A stretch of DNA of 64,000 nucleotides from CAVQXR01 sp963717955 (GTDB lineage: Bacteria; Actinomycetota; Thermoleophilia; Gaiellales; Gaiellaceae). The notes beneath the pieces were generated by a model. The model searched no databases, was not told where the DNA came from, and saw only the letters and a list, made by a program, of their open reading frames with translations. The DNA lies in the NCBI GenBank assembly GCA_963717955.1, contig CAVQXR010000001.1:744001-808000 (forward strand), written 5' to 3'. This document shows positions 1 through 9,607 of the stretch, piece after piece. A program made the translations under genes and the position numbers. How positions within the stretch are numbered: position 1 is the stretch's first letter; the number at the start of each line of letters is the position of its first letter.

Positions 1-2
1 CG

Positions 3-1059
3 CTGCACGACAACCCGCTGCGAGTGGCCGAGGAGATCGCGATGCTCGACGTGATCTCGGGCGGCCGGATCATCTCCGGGCTTCGTGCGCGGCACGGGCA
101 TGGAGTACTACTCGTACGCCGTCGAACCCGAGCTACGTCGCGGGAGCGCTTCTGGGAGGCGCACGACCTGATCCTCAAGGCGTGGACCGAGCCCGGGCCG
201 TTCGCGTGGGAGGGCAAGCACTTCCACCTGCCGTACGTGAACCCGTGGCCGCGGCCGCTCCAGCAGCCGCACCCGCCGATCTGGCTGCCCGGCTTCGGCT
301 CGCTCGAGACGATCGACGAGGCGGCCAAGCGCCGGTACACGTTCATGCAGGTCTTCGCGCCGCGCTGGTCCTCGTCAAGGCGCTGCAGCTGTACCGGCAG
401 CATCGCCGAGGAGAAGTACGGCTACGACGCCGTCGCCCGACCAGCTCGGCGCGGCGATCCCCACCTACGTCGCGGAGACCGACGAGCAGGCCCACCGCGA
501 GGCGCGGCCGCACCTGACCTGGCTGTTCCGCAACGGGCTCAAGCACCCGCCGTACTTCGCGTTCCCGCCCGGGTACCATGAGCAAGAAGTCGTTCAGGAA
601 CTTCCTCGGCACGATCATCGAGAAGAACATCAAGCCGGACATCTACGACGCTCACCTACGAGGACCTGATCGAGCAGCGACTACGTCATCGTCGGCTCGC
701 CCGAGACCGTGATCGAGCAGCTGACGCAGTTCACGGACGAGCTCGGGGGCCGGCGTCATCGTGGGCGCCGGCGGCCAGTGGGGCGCGATGCCGCACTGGA
801 TGGCAATGAAGAACATGAGCTCGATGGCCGAGGAGGTCATGCCGCACTTCCGCGAGCCCGACGGCAAGCCGATCTGGGCGCGGGAGGAGCCGAAGGTGCC
901 GCACGACGCTCTCGGAGCACGCGGCGACGGTCGGCCAGCCGCGCCTCGCGCCGAGGATCCGCCTCGACGAGGACACGTACATCGATCCGAGGATCGCCCA
1001 CATCCCGGAGGTGGTGGAGTCCGCGCGCGCGGGAGCCGCCGCGACTCGCGCCCGCTGAG
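3..1059 (+). pseudogene. Luciferase-like monooxygenase (LLM family), 5'-partial, many +1 frame breaks
   Basis: Family role: FMN- or F420-dependent oxidation of small organic substrates in the cytoplasm. The window opens inside the gene; the first readable residues (MLDVISGGRIISG) are the conserved strand before the substrate loop. Later family blocks follow in three frames: SRERFWEAHDLILKAW near 141-190, the NPWPRP block near 240, ETDEQAHREARPHLTW near 480 and VIVGSPETVIEQL near 690. Restoring the protein needs about 12 single-base removals (near 81, 130, 137, 366, 371, 401, 432, 571, 650, 678, 745 and 908). No deletion and no in-frame stop precede the TGA at 1057-1059. An intact homologue lies at 11663-12868. 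Whether this is a true pseudogene or assembly error cannot be decided here. Confidence 0.8.
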
Positions 1060-1101
1060 CTGGCGGCCACGCCGGGCGTGTGCCGCCCGCGCGGGCGAGG
1101 A

Positions 1102-1107
1102 TAGGAT
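1102..1107 (+). promoter_or_regulatory. -10 hexamer TAGGAT, leaderless-type
   Basis: TAGGAT lies 8 nt before the ATG at 1116 with no Shine-Dalgarno between. The spacing matches the TANNNT-before-start arrangement seen at many genes in this window, so the transcript probably starts at or next to the start codon. Confidence 0.5.
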
Positions 1108-1115
1108 TGCCGCCC

Positions 1116-2952
1116 ATGGCACAAGCAGCGGGCATGGGCTTTCCGAGCCCTCTCGACGTGCCGGTCCCACCGGGCTGCGACGGGTGGGAGGAGCTGTACC
1201 CCGGCCACGCCGTCTTCAGCGAGGATCGCCGTGTCGCCGAGGACGGCCGCTTCTGGTTCTCGGACGGGATCCACCTCCCGGAGCCCATCTTCCCGTTCGA
1301 CGCCGTGACGCTCGACTACGCCGCGGTCGCTGTCTGCCAGGCGAGCTCCCGCCTCTTCGTGGTGCCCCCCTCCCTCGGAGTCGAGTACCGCATCCTCAAC
1401 GGCTACTGCTACTTCAGCGCGAACTCGGTGACCGACGAGGCGACCCTCGCCCGGCGGGGCGAGCTGTTCGCACAGCGAGGCGGCTTCTACTACGAGCACT
1501 GGAACGAGCTCTATGCGCGCTGGCGCGACAAGGTCGAAGAGGCAATCCGGGAGCTCGAGGCGCTCGAGGTACCGGCCCTCCCCGAGTTCGAGGACGAGGC
1601 GGTCGTCACCGGGGCTCGCGGTTGGGGCTCGAGCCATGCGCTTCTCCTCGCCTACGACCGCCTGCTCGCCGGCATGGATCGCATCTGGCAGTACCACTTC
1701 GAGTTCCTCAACCTGGGCTACGGCGCCTACCTCGACCTCTACGAGCTGTGCCGTGAGGCCTTTCCCGGAGATCGGCGACGAGACGATCGCGAAGATGGTC
1801 TCGGGGATCGAGGTCGTCGTCCTGAGGCCCGACGACGAGCTCAGGCGCCTCGCCCGGCTCGCGCTCGAGCTCGGCCTGGCAGACGGCGTGAAGGGGACCG
1901 GCGGTGAGCCGCAGCTCCGCGCTGCGCTCGCAGGAAGCGAGGCAGGGGCGCGCTGGCTGGCCGACTTCGAGGAGACGAAGAACCCGTGGTTCTACTTCTC
2001 GTACGGGACCGGCATCTTCTACCACCATCACCGATCCTGGATCGACGACACGACGTTCCCGATCGCGGCGATCGGCTCCTACATCGAGCGTCTCGAGGCG
2101 GGTGAGGACATCTCCCGCCCCTCGGAGGCGGTGGCCGCCGAGCGCGACCGGATCACCGAGGAGCACCGCGCTCTGCTCGACGACGACGCGCGCCGTGCCT
2201 TCGACGACAGCCTCGCACTCGCGCGCACGGTCTTCCCCTACGTCGAGGAGCACAACTTCTACATCGACCACTGGTACTTCACGATCTTCTGGAACAAGGT
2301 GCGGGAGTTCGGCGCGCTCCTCGCCCGGAACGCGTTCCTGGCGGAGGCGGAGGACGTCTTCTATCTGAGGCACGACGAGGTGCGCTCGGCGCTCGAGGAG
2401 CTCCGGCTCTGGTGGAGCGCCGGCGGCGCCGAGGCCGCGCGTGGCCCCGGCCGCTGGCCGACGATCGCGGCGAGGCGCAGGTCGATCTACCAGTCCATGC
2501 GCGAATGGGCTCCGCCCGCGGCCCTCGGCGAGGCTCCCGAGGCGATCACCGACCCGATGACGGTCATGCTCTGGGGCATCACGACGGAGCGTGTCAAGGA
2601 GTGGCTCGCATCTGCGCAGGGCGCCCGGACGGGCGTGCTGGCCGGGCTTGCGGCCTCCCCGGGCGTGGTCGAAGGGCGGGCCAGAGTGATCCTCCGCCCC
2701 GACCAGCTCGGACAGCTCGAGGCGGGTGAGGTCCTGGTTGCGCCGTCGACGTCCACGAGCTGGACGCCCGTGTTCGCCACGGTCGCGGCCGCCGTGCTCG
2801 ACATCGGCGGGATGATGTCCCACGCCGCGATCGTCGCCCGCGAGTACGGGCTCCCGGCCGTCGTCGGAACGGGCATCGGGACCCAGGCGATCAGGACGGG
2901 CGACCGGCTCCGCGTCGACGGCGGCGCCGGCGTCGTGACGATCCTCGACTGA
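1116..2952 (+). CDS. PEP-utilising enzyme, mobile-domain protein (one +1 frame break)
   Basis: About 611 residues once one base near 1767 is removed (length is 3n+1). The C-terminal ~85 residues are the swivelling phosphohistidine domain of PEP synthase, PPDK and rifampin phosphotransferase: GGMMSHAAIVAREYGLPAVV, with the catalytic-type His, then a GDRLRVDGGAGVVTIL end. The long N-terminal part, rich in Trp and Tyr, resembles the middle part of PEP-synthase-like proteins. There is no ATP-grasp domain, so it probably works with a partner or on a substrate made elsewhere. The break falls at CREAFP/EIGDETI and both halves read cleanly. The start ATG 1116 follows a TAGGAT -10. Substrate unknown. 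Confidence 0.75.
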
Positions 2953-2999
2953 ATCCCATCGCGCCCGAACGTTTCTGACGTCACAATGGCCCGAGCGGC

Positions 3000-5787
3000 A
3001 TGGATGCCACGGCGGCGGTCGGACGCGAGAACGAGCTCGGCTCGATCGAGGCCTTCCTGGCCGAGGTCGAGCGGGGTCCGGCGGCGCTCGTTCTCTCCGG
3101 CGAGGCAGGGATCGGGAAGACGACCCTGTGGGAGGCGGGTGTCGAGAACGCGCGGGAGCGCTTCCTGGTCCTCTCGCATCGAAGTGTCGAGGCGGAGGCC
3201 TCGCTCGCCTTCGCCGGGCTCTCCGATCTGCTCGAGCCGGTTCTGGACGCGGTGGCGTCCGAGCTGCCCCCGTTGCGGCGGCGGGCGCTGGAGGTGGCGC
3301 TCCTCCTCGCCGAGCCGGGTGAGGAACCGCCTGAGCCACGCGCCATCGGGCTCGCCTTCCTGGACGTCCTGAGGCTGCTCGCGGCTCGTGGCCCCGTCGT
3401 GGTCGCGCTCGACGACATGCAATGGCTCGATTCCTCCTCCGCCCTGGTGATCCCGTTGGCGCTTCGCCGCCTGCGCGACGAACGCCTCGGGCTTCTCGCC
3501 ACCCTGCGCAGCGCGCCCGACGCCTCCGCGCCCTTCGAGCTCGGACGTTCGTTCCCGGAGGAGCGGCTTCGTCACCTCGAGATCGGACCGCTCAGTCTTG
3601 GCGCGCTGTACCAGCTCGTGCGTGGGCGACTCGGCGTCGAGCTGACCCGGCCCGAGCTCGTGCGCGTTCTGGAGGCCTCCGGAGGTAACCCGTTCTTCGC
3701 GCTCGAGCTCAGCCGCGAGCTCGTCCGCGCCGGGACGAGGCGTGCGGTCGGGGAAGCATTGCGGGTGCCCGAGAGCTTGCGGGAGCTGCTCGGCGGCCGC
3801 CTGGCGCGGTTGCCGGCTGAGACGAGCGATGTCCTCCTCCAGGTCTCGGCGCTCGCCCGACCGACGGTGGACCTGGTCGCCGCGGCGCACGGAGACCGGG
3901 AACGCGTCCTCGTGGCACTCGACGCAGGCACGCGCGAAGGCGTGCTCCAGGTCGACGATGCGCGCGTGCGCTTCGTGCACCCCTTGCTCGCCTCGATCTG
4001 CTACGAGGAGGCCCCACCCTGGAAGCGCCGCGCCGTTCACCGGGCGCTCGCCGGTGCGGTCCCCGACGTGGAAGAACGCGCCCGCCATCTCGCCCGTGCG
4101 GCGGAAGGCCCCGATGCGGCCGTTGCCTCCGATCTGGACGCTGCCGCACACCGGGCGGGCGCGCGCGGCGCGACGGCCGCCGCGGCCGAGCTCTCCGAGC
4201 TCGCCGCCGGGCTGACACCGGACGACCCTGCTCTGGAGCGTCACCGCCGCGTGCGCGCCGCTGACTTCCACCGCCTCGCAGGCGACCCGCGACGAGCGGC
4301 GACGCTCTTCGAGCAGCTCCTCGCGGACATGGCGTCCGGCGTCGAGCGCGCCGACGTGCTCCTCGCGCTGGCCGCGACGCACATGGCGGACGCTCCGAGC
4401 ACGATCGCGCTCCTGGATCAGGCGCTGGCCGAAGCGGCGGGCGACGATGGTTGCTCCTCGCGAATTCTGGCCTTCCGGGTGGGATTCCACCTGCTCGAGG
4501 CCGACGGCCGCGCGGCCCTGTCCGATGGCCGGGCGGCGTTGGAGACGGCCGAGCGAACCGGCGATTCCTCCCTGGTCGCCGTGGCGATCGCTCGGCTCGG
4601 GACGGCGCAGATGTACGCGGCCGAGATCACGCCCGGCCTCCTCGAGCGAGGCGTGGAGATCGAGGAGCGCCTCGGGCTCGTGCTCCAGTACTACGACAGC
4701 CCGCGCTATCTCCACTCCAGGCTGCTCATGTGTCTCGGCGAGCTCGAACGGCCTCGCACCGCCCTCGCCGAGCTCGAGGCCGAAGCGGCAGCGCGCGGCC
4801 ACGAAGGCACGCAGGGTGATGGCCCTCTGGACGCTCAGCATGCTCGAGTGGCTGGCAGGTCGCTGGCTGCGGGCGCTCGACCACGCTGCTTCGGCACACG
4901 AGCTCACCGAGCAGACCCACCACACGCACGGTCGCGCATGGGTGGGCCGCGCCAGAGGGTTGGTCGAGACGGACCTCGGCCTGGTCGAGCAGGCGCGCGC
5001 ATCGGCCGAGGAAGGCCTTGCGTTCACACGGGCGAGCTCGCTCGAGTTCCACACGATCGCCGGCGCCGGCGTGCTCGGCCGGCTCGAGTTTCTCCTCGGC
5101 AATGTCGCTGCGGCCGGCGACCACTTGCGTGACCTTCCCGAGCGGCTGCTCGCAGGCGGGATGAACGACCCGACCGTCCCCGTCTGGCCCGACGCGGTCG
5201 AGACGCTGGTCGCTCTCGGCGAGCTCGAGCGGCCGCGCAACTACCTGGAGCGCTACGAACTGATCTCGCAGCGCATCGGGAGCCCGTGGGCCATGGCGGC
5301 GGCCGCGCGCTGCCGGGGGCTCCTCGCCGCCGCGGAGGGCGATCTCGCCGGTGCCTTCGCTGCCTTCGAGCGCGCGCTCGCCGTGCTGGATGAGCATCCC
5401 TATCCGCTGGAGCGCGGGCGCACGCTGCTGTGCCTGGGTACGGTGCGCAGGCAGGCGGGGCAGAAGCGGGCCGCTCGGGAGGTGCTGGAGCAGGCGCTGG
5501 CGATCTTCGAGGAGCTCGGAGCGCGCCTGTGGGCCGAGAAAGCTCGCGGCGAGCTGCAGCGGATCAGCGGCCGCCGGCCGGCCTCGGATGGACTAACCGA
5601 AACGGAGCTCCGGGTCGCGTCCCTGGCCGCGGAAGGCCGCTCGAACAGGGAGATCGCGGCCGAGCTGTTCCTGGGGGTGAGCACCGTGGAGATGCACCTC
5701 TCACGGGTCTACCGCAAGCTCGGGGTTCGGCGTGCGGGCCTCTCGGTGCGGCTCGCCGTGCCCGTGGACGAGACGGCCGAGGTGTGA
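3000..5787 (+). CDS. LuxR-family ATPase regulator (MalT/LAL type), copy 1 (one +1 frame break)
   Basis: Large STAND-type transcriptional regulator of about 928 residues. The N-terminal AAA domain has Walker A GEAGIGKTT near residues 35-45, a Walker B-like VVVALDDMQWLD near 135 and a GNPFFALELSREL block. A long helical TPR-like region with repeated LERGRTLLCLG-type segments follows. The C-terminal LuxR/GerE helix-turn-helix reads LTETELRVASLAAEGRSNRE ... VEMHLSRVYRKLGVR. One extra base near 4812-4816 splits the reading frame between AARGHEGT and VMALWTLSMLEW. It sits immediately upstream of a paralogue, overlapping it by 4 nt. Ligand and targets are not visible. Confidence 0.85.
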
Positions 5788-8595
5788 TTCCGATGCCCGC
5801 GGAGGTCATCGGGCGAGACGAGGAGCTCGGCGCGATCCGGGAGTTCCTGGCAGAGATCGAGACGGGCCCTGCGGCCCTTGTCCTGTCCGGCGAGGCCGGC
5901 ATCGGGAAGACGCTCCTGTGGGAGGCCGGTCTCGAGGAGGCCCGAGAACGCTTCAGCCGCGTCCTGATCTGTCGCGCGGTGGAGGCGGAGGCTTCGCTCT
6001 CCTTCGCGGCGCTGTCGGAGTTGCTGATTCCGGTCTTCGAGGAGGCAGCCGACGCGCTCGTGCCTCCCAGACGGCGAGCGCTCGAGGTCGCGCTGCTCCT
6101 GGCCGAGCCGGGCGAGGTCGCTCCCGATGCGCACGCGATCGGACTGGCCGTGCTCGACGTGCTGGGCGCTCTCGCCGCGCAGGGGCAGGTGCTCGTGGCA
6201 CTCGACGACGCGCAGTGGCTCGACCCGGCCTCAGCGGGGGTGCTCCGGGTCGCGCTCCGGCGCGTGCGGGACCAGCCGATCGGCCTGCTGGCGACCGTGC
6301 GGGTCGCACAGGACACGGCGACGACCTTCGATCTCGATCAGTCGTTCCCGGAGGAGCGGCTCCGGCGACTCTCGGTCGGACCGCTGAGCCCGGCGGCGCT
6401 GCATCGCATGCTCAGGGAGCGACTGGGGCTCGAGCTGACCCGACCCGAGCTCGCTCGCGTGCAGGAGGCGACGGTGGGGAACCCGTTCTTCGCGCTCGAG
6501 CTCGGCCGCGAGCTCGTGCGCACGGGAACGCGACCGACGCCGGGCCAGGCATTGCGCGTTCCGGACAGTCTGCGGGAGCTCCTCGGCGGCCGTCTCGCCC
6601 GTCTGCCCGGCGAGACACTGGACGTCCTGCTCCAGGTTGCGGCGCTGGCACGGCCCACCGTCGAGGTGGTCGCGGCGGCGCACGGGAACCGGGAGCGCGT
6701 CCTGGGAGCGCTCGAGGTGGCTGCCGGGGAAGGCGTGATCGAGGTCGACGACTCCCGCGTCCGTTTCGTGCACCCGCTGCTCGCCTCGATCTGCTACGAG
6801 GAGGCGCCCGTCTGGAAGCGCCGCGCCGTGCACCGGTCGCTCGCCGAAGCCGTCGGCGACGTGGAGGAGCGAGCCCGCCACCTCGCGCTTGCCGCCGATG
6901 GCCCGGACGCAATCGCCGCCTCCGCTCTCGACACGGCGGCCGAGCAGGCAGCCGCCCGTGGGGCGGCCGCGACGGCGGCCGAGCTCTTTGAGCTCGCCGC
7001 CGAGCTGACGCCCGCCGATCCCGCCGCGGCGCGCAGGCGGCGCCTGCAGTCGGCGAACTTCCACCGCATTGCAGGAGCGGGGGACCGCGCGGCCGCAATG
7101 CTCGACCAGCTCCTGACCGAGGTTCCCTCGGGAGTGGAGCGGGCAGACGTCCTCGTTGCTCTCGCCTCGACGTTCAGGGCCGACTCCATGGCGAGCGACC
7201 TGTTCGAGGAGGCGCTGGTTCAGGCGTCGGGTGACGACGCCCGCTCCGCGCGGATCCTTGCCCTCCGCAGCCTTTTCCACCTGCTGGCCGTCGACGTGCG
7301 CGCGGCGCTCGCGGACGCTCGCTCGGCGCTGGAGAGGGCCGAGCGGGTGGGCGATCCCGCGCTCCTCGCCGCGGCGATCGCGCGGGTAGGGCACGCCGAG
7401 ACCTGGAGCGCGGAGATCACTCCCGGCTTGCTCGAGCGGGGTGTGGAGATCGAAGAGCGCCTCGGGCTCGAGCTCGAGTTCTTCGAAAGCCCGCGCATCT
7501 GGCTCGGTAGACAGCTGATGCGCCTCGGTGAGATCGATCGAGCCCAGGCGATCTTCGAGGACCTGGACTCGGCGGCGGCGGCTAGAGGCGACGAAAGCAC
7601 CCGGACATTGCTCCTCTGGTATCGGTCGCTCGCGAACTGGTATGCGGGCCGATTGCGGCAGGCCCTCGAGATCGCCGGCACGGCAAGCGAACTCGATGAG
7701 CAGACTCTTGCCCACAATTTCGGTTGGAAGGGACGCGTTCAGGGGCTGGTCGAGGCTGACCTCGGCCTCGTCGAAGCGGCGCGCGCGTCTGCTCGGGACG
7801 CGCTCGCGTTCTCGCAGGCGACTACGGACGAGATCTTTGCCATCGCGAGCCTCGGTGTGCTCGGACGCCTCGAGCTCGCGCTCGGCAACGTCGGGGCGGC
7901 CGCCGGCGAACTGCGGGAGCTTCCCCGGAGACTCCTCGCCGGAGGGGTGAACGATCCGGCGAACCCCGTCTGGGCGGACACGATCGAGGCGCTCGCCGGT
8001 GTGGGTGAGCTCGAGCGGGCCCATTCCTACCTCGACCATTACGAGGTGCACGCACGCCAGCTCGGTAGTCCGTGGGCGCTTGCCGCTGCCGCGCGCTGCC
8101 GCGGCCTGCTCTGCGCGGCAGAGGGCGACCTCGACGGCGGCCTTCGCAGCGTTCGAGGAGGCTCTCGCCGGGCTGGACGAACACCCGTTTCCGCTGGAGC
8201 GCGGCCGCACGCTGCTCTGCCTGGGCGCGGTGCGCCGGCAGGCGGGGCAGAAGCGGGCCGCCCGGGAGGTGCTGGAGCAGGCGCTGGCGATCTTCGAGGA
8301 GCTCGGGGCGCGCCTGTGGGCCGAGAAGGCCCGCGGCGAGCTGCAGCGGATCAGCGGCCGCCGGCCGGCCCCGGACGGGCTGACAGAGACCGAGCTACGC
8401 GTGGCCCAGCTCGCGGCGCAGGGCCGCTCGAACAAGGAGATCGCCGCCGAGCTGTTCATGGGCGTGAGCACCGTCGAGATGCACCTCTCACGCGTGTACC
8501 GGAAGCTCGGGGTACGACGCGCCGGGCTCGGGGCAAGGCTGGCCATTCCGCCCGATGAAGCGGCGAGGAGCATGGACGAGGCGGCCCAAGCCTAG
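5784..8595 (+). CDS. LuxR-family ATPase regulator (MalT/LAL type), copy 2 (one +1 frame break)
   Basis: Tandem paralogue of the preceding gene with the same architecture: Walker A GEAGIGKTLLWEAG, the VLVALDDAQWLD block, TPR-like repeats and a C-terminal LuxR HTH (LTETELRVAQLAAQGRSNKE ... VEMHLSRVYRKLG). The start is GTG 5784, overlapping the upstream TGA as GTGA, or ATG 5793 three codons later. One extra base near 8136 breaks EGDLD/AAFAAFEEALAGL. The two genes are most alike over their last ~400 bp and more divergent in the middle, which suggests duplication followed by gene conversion of the 3' ends. About 934 residues after correction. Regulated target unknown. Confidence 0.85.
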
Positions 8596-8630
8596 GGTTT
8601 TCCCGGTTTCGGGGGTGCACCCCTAAGCCC

Positions 8631-8636
8631 TAGCTT
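8631..8636 (+). promoter_or_regulatory. -10 hexamer TAGCTT, leaderless-type
   Basis: TAGCTT lies 7 nt before ATG 8644 and would drive the DUF4242/repeat-protein pair separately from the upstream LuxR genes. Confidence 0.4.
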
Positions 8637-8643
8637 CGACGGC

Positions 8644-8919
8644 ATGGTCTACGTCGTCGAGCGATACCTCCCAGGCCTCGTCCACCTCGAGCTTCTGCGG
8701 TCGCTGCACGAGCTGAAGCGAGTGGCGAACGACAGCCGGAGCGAGGAGGCGCGGGTGCGCTACCTCGGCTCGACGATCGTCCCCGGAGACGAGGCCTGCT
8801 TCTGCGAGTTCGACGGACCCTCCGCGGCCGCTATCGCAGAGGTGAACCGGCAGGCAGGCCTGCCGTTCGACCGGATCGTCCCCGCCCTGATCGTAGGTCC
8901 GACGAAAGGAGAGCTCTGA
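8644..8919 (+). CDS. DUF4242 (SCO4226-like nickel-binding family) protein
   Basis: A 91-residue protein starting MVYVVERYLPGL and containing the family's EEARVRYLGSTIVPGDEACFC stretch (read as two short blocks) and the IAEVNRQAGLPFDRIVPALI end. DUF4242 proteins are small ferredoxin-like alpha/beta folds; SCO4226 of Streptomyces coelicolor binds nickel. The metal-binding role here is family knowledge, not visible in the sequence. Its TGA overlaps the next ATG as TGATG and a good AAAGGAG ribosome site sits inside its 3' end, so the two genes are translationally coupled. Confidence 0.75.
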   Translation: MVYVVERYLPGLVHLELLRSLHELKRVANDSRSEEARVRYLGSTIVPGDEACFCEFDGPSAAAIAEVNRQAGLPFDRIVPALIVGPTKGEL

Positions 8920-9455
8920 TGTCCGCCTCGACAACCATCCCGACCACTCTCGAGCTTCGGCGAAGCCGCCTGCTCGGCCTCATGGCGGCCAGCGCGGCGC
9001 TTGCCGCCGGCATCACCTGTCTGCTGCTCGTCTTCGCGGTGAACACCGGCGGTGGAGGTGACCGAACGAGCACCTCCGCGAACGCGTACGTCGAAGGAAT
9101 CGCCTCGCTGAGCCCCGAGGAGCTCGCCGCGGGGTTCGGCACGCCGCAGGTCGACGCGCTCTCCTCGCTCGGTTCGGAAGGGCGCGCGTACGTCCAGGGG
9201 ATCGTGGGCTCCACCCTCGCGGAGCTCGCAGCCGCCTACGGCACCGGCTTCGGCCCGTACGTGAACGCGATCGTGGCCGCGGCTCCCGCCGAGCTGGCTG
9301 CCGCATACGGCACCGGCTTCGGGCCGTACGTGGACGGGATCGTGGCCGCGGCTCCCGCCGAGCTGGCTGCCGCCTACGGCACGGGCTTCGATGCGTACGT
9401 TCAGGGGATCGTGAACTCCACGCCCGAGGAGCTGGCCGCGGCGTTCGGTCGCTGA
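8919..9455 (+). CDS. Membrane-anchored protein with 23-residue YVxxIV/ELAAAYGTGF repeats
   Basis: A 178-residue protein not assigned to a known family. Residues 1-18 are polar and basic (LELRRSR). Residues ~19-42 form one hydrophobic segment (LLGLMAASAALAAGITCLLL), giving a signal anchor with the rest outside. From residue 57 the chain is built of repeats of the form YVxGIVxxxPxELAAAYGTGFGP. A diverged copy is at 57, and near-identical copies at 91, 114, 137 and 160, exactly 23 residues apart. The repeats carry an acidic residue in the ELAAA helix but no Cys. It is coupled to the DUF4242 gene by TGATG overlap and followed by a strong hairpin terminator. Function unknown. Confidence 0.75.
   Translation: MSASTTIPTTLELRRSRLLGLMAASAALAAGITCLLLVFAVNTGGGGDRTSTSANAYVEGIASLSPEELAAGFGTPQVDALSSLGSEGRAYVQGIVGSTLAELAAAYGTGFGPYVNAIVAAAPAELAAAYGTGFGPYVDGIVAAAPAELAAAYGTGFDAYVQGIVNSTPEELAAAFGR
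9189..9452 (+). repeat. 69-bp in-frame tandem repeats (3 full copies plus a partial)
   Basis: Units begin at 9189, 9258, 9327 and 9396, each starting with TACGT codons for Tyr-Val. The middle two are nearly identical in DNA, which suggests recent unit duplication. They encode the 23-residue repeats of the membrane-anchored protein. Confidence 0.85.
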
Positions 9456-9482
9456 GCACCGAGACCCCCGGGATCGACGGGA

Positions 9483-9518
9483 GCGGAGAGGGCCGGGCTG
9501 CCGGCCCTCTCCGCTTTC
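9483..9518 (+). terminator. Hairpin terminator after the repeat-protein gene
   Basis: A perfect 14-bp stem (9483-9496 with 9501-9514) and a GCTG loop are followed by TTTC. It lies 28 bp past the stop at 9455, between convergent genes. Confidence 0.75.
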
Positions 9519-9575
9519 GGGGGTCACAGCAGCGCGGTAATCGTCCAAATCGGCAGTTGCGGCTCCGACCCGTAG

Positions 9576-9595
9576 GGGCCGGACTCGTCCGGCCC
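9576..9595 (-). terminator. Second short hairpin between convergent genes
   Basis: An 8-bp stem GGGCCGGA/TCCGGCCC with a 4-nt loop lies just past the stop of the minus-strand thiolase. It lacks a clear U-tract, so it is only a weak terminator candidate for that gene. Confidence 0.35.
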
Positions 9596-9607
9596 ACGGC
9601 GCGCCGG

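Noticed and set aside
2487..5240. Long minus-strand open frame opposite the first LuxR gene
   Set aside because: High-GC shadow frame, rich in Arg and Gly with no domain; the plus strand carries clear Walker and HTH motifs over the same bases. The same applies to long shadow frames at 6231-8573, 40947-43160, 50600-53275 and 57754-60291.
5430..8558. One giant regulator gene spanning the second LuxR copy with an N-terminal extension
   Set aside because: The first ~118 codons are the wrong frame of the upstream gene; the natural start at 5784/5793 begins with the family N-terminus.
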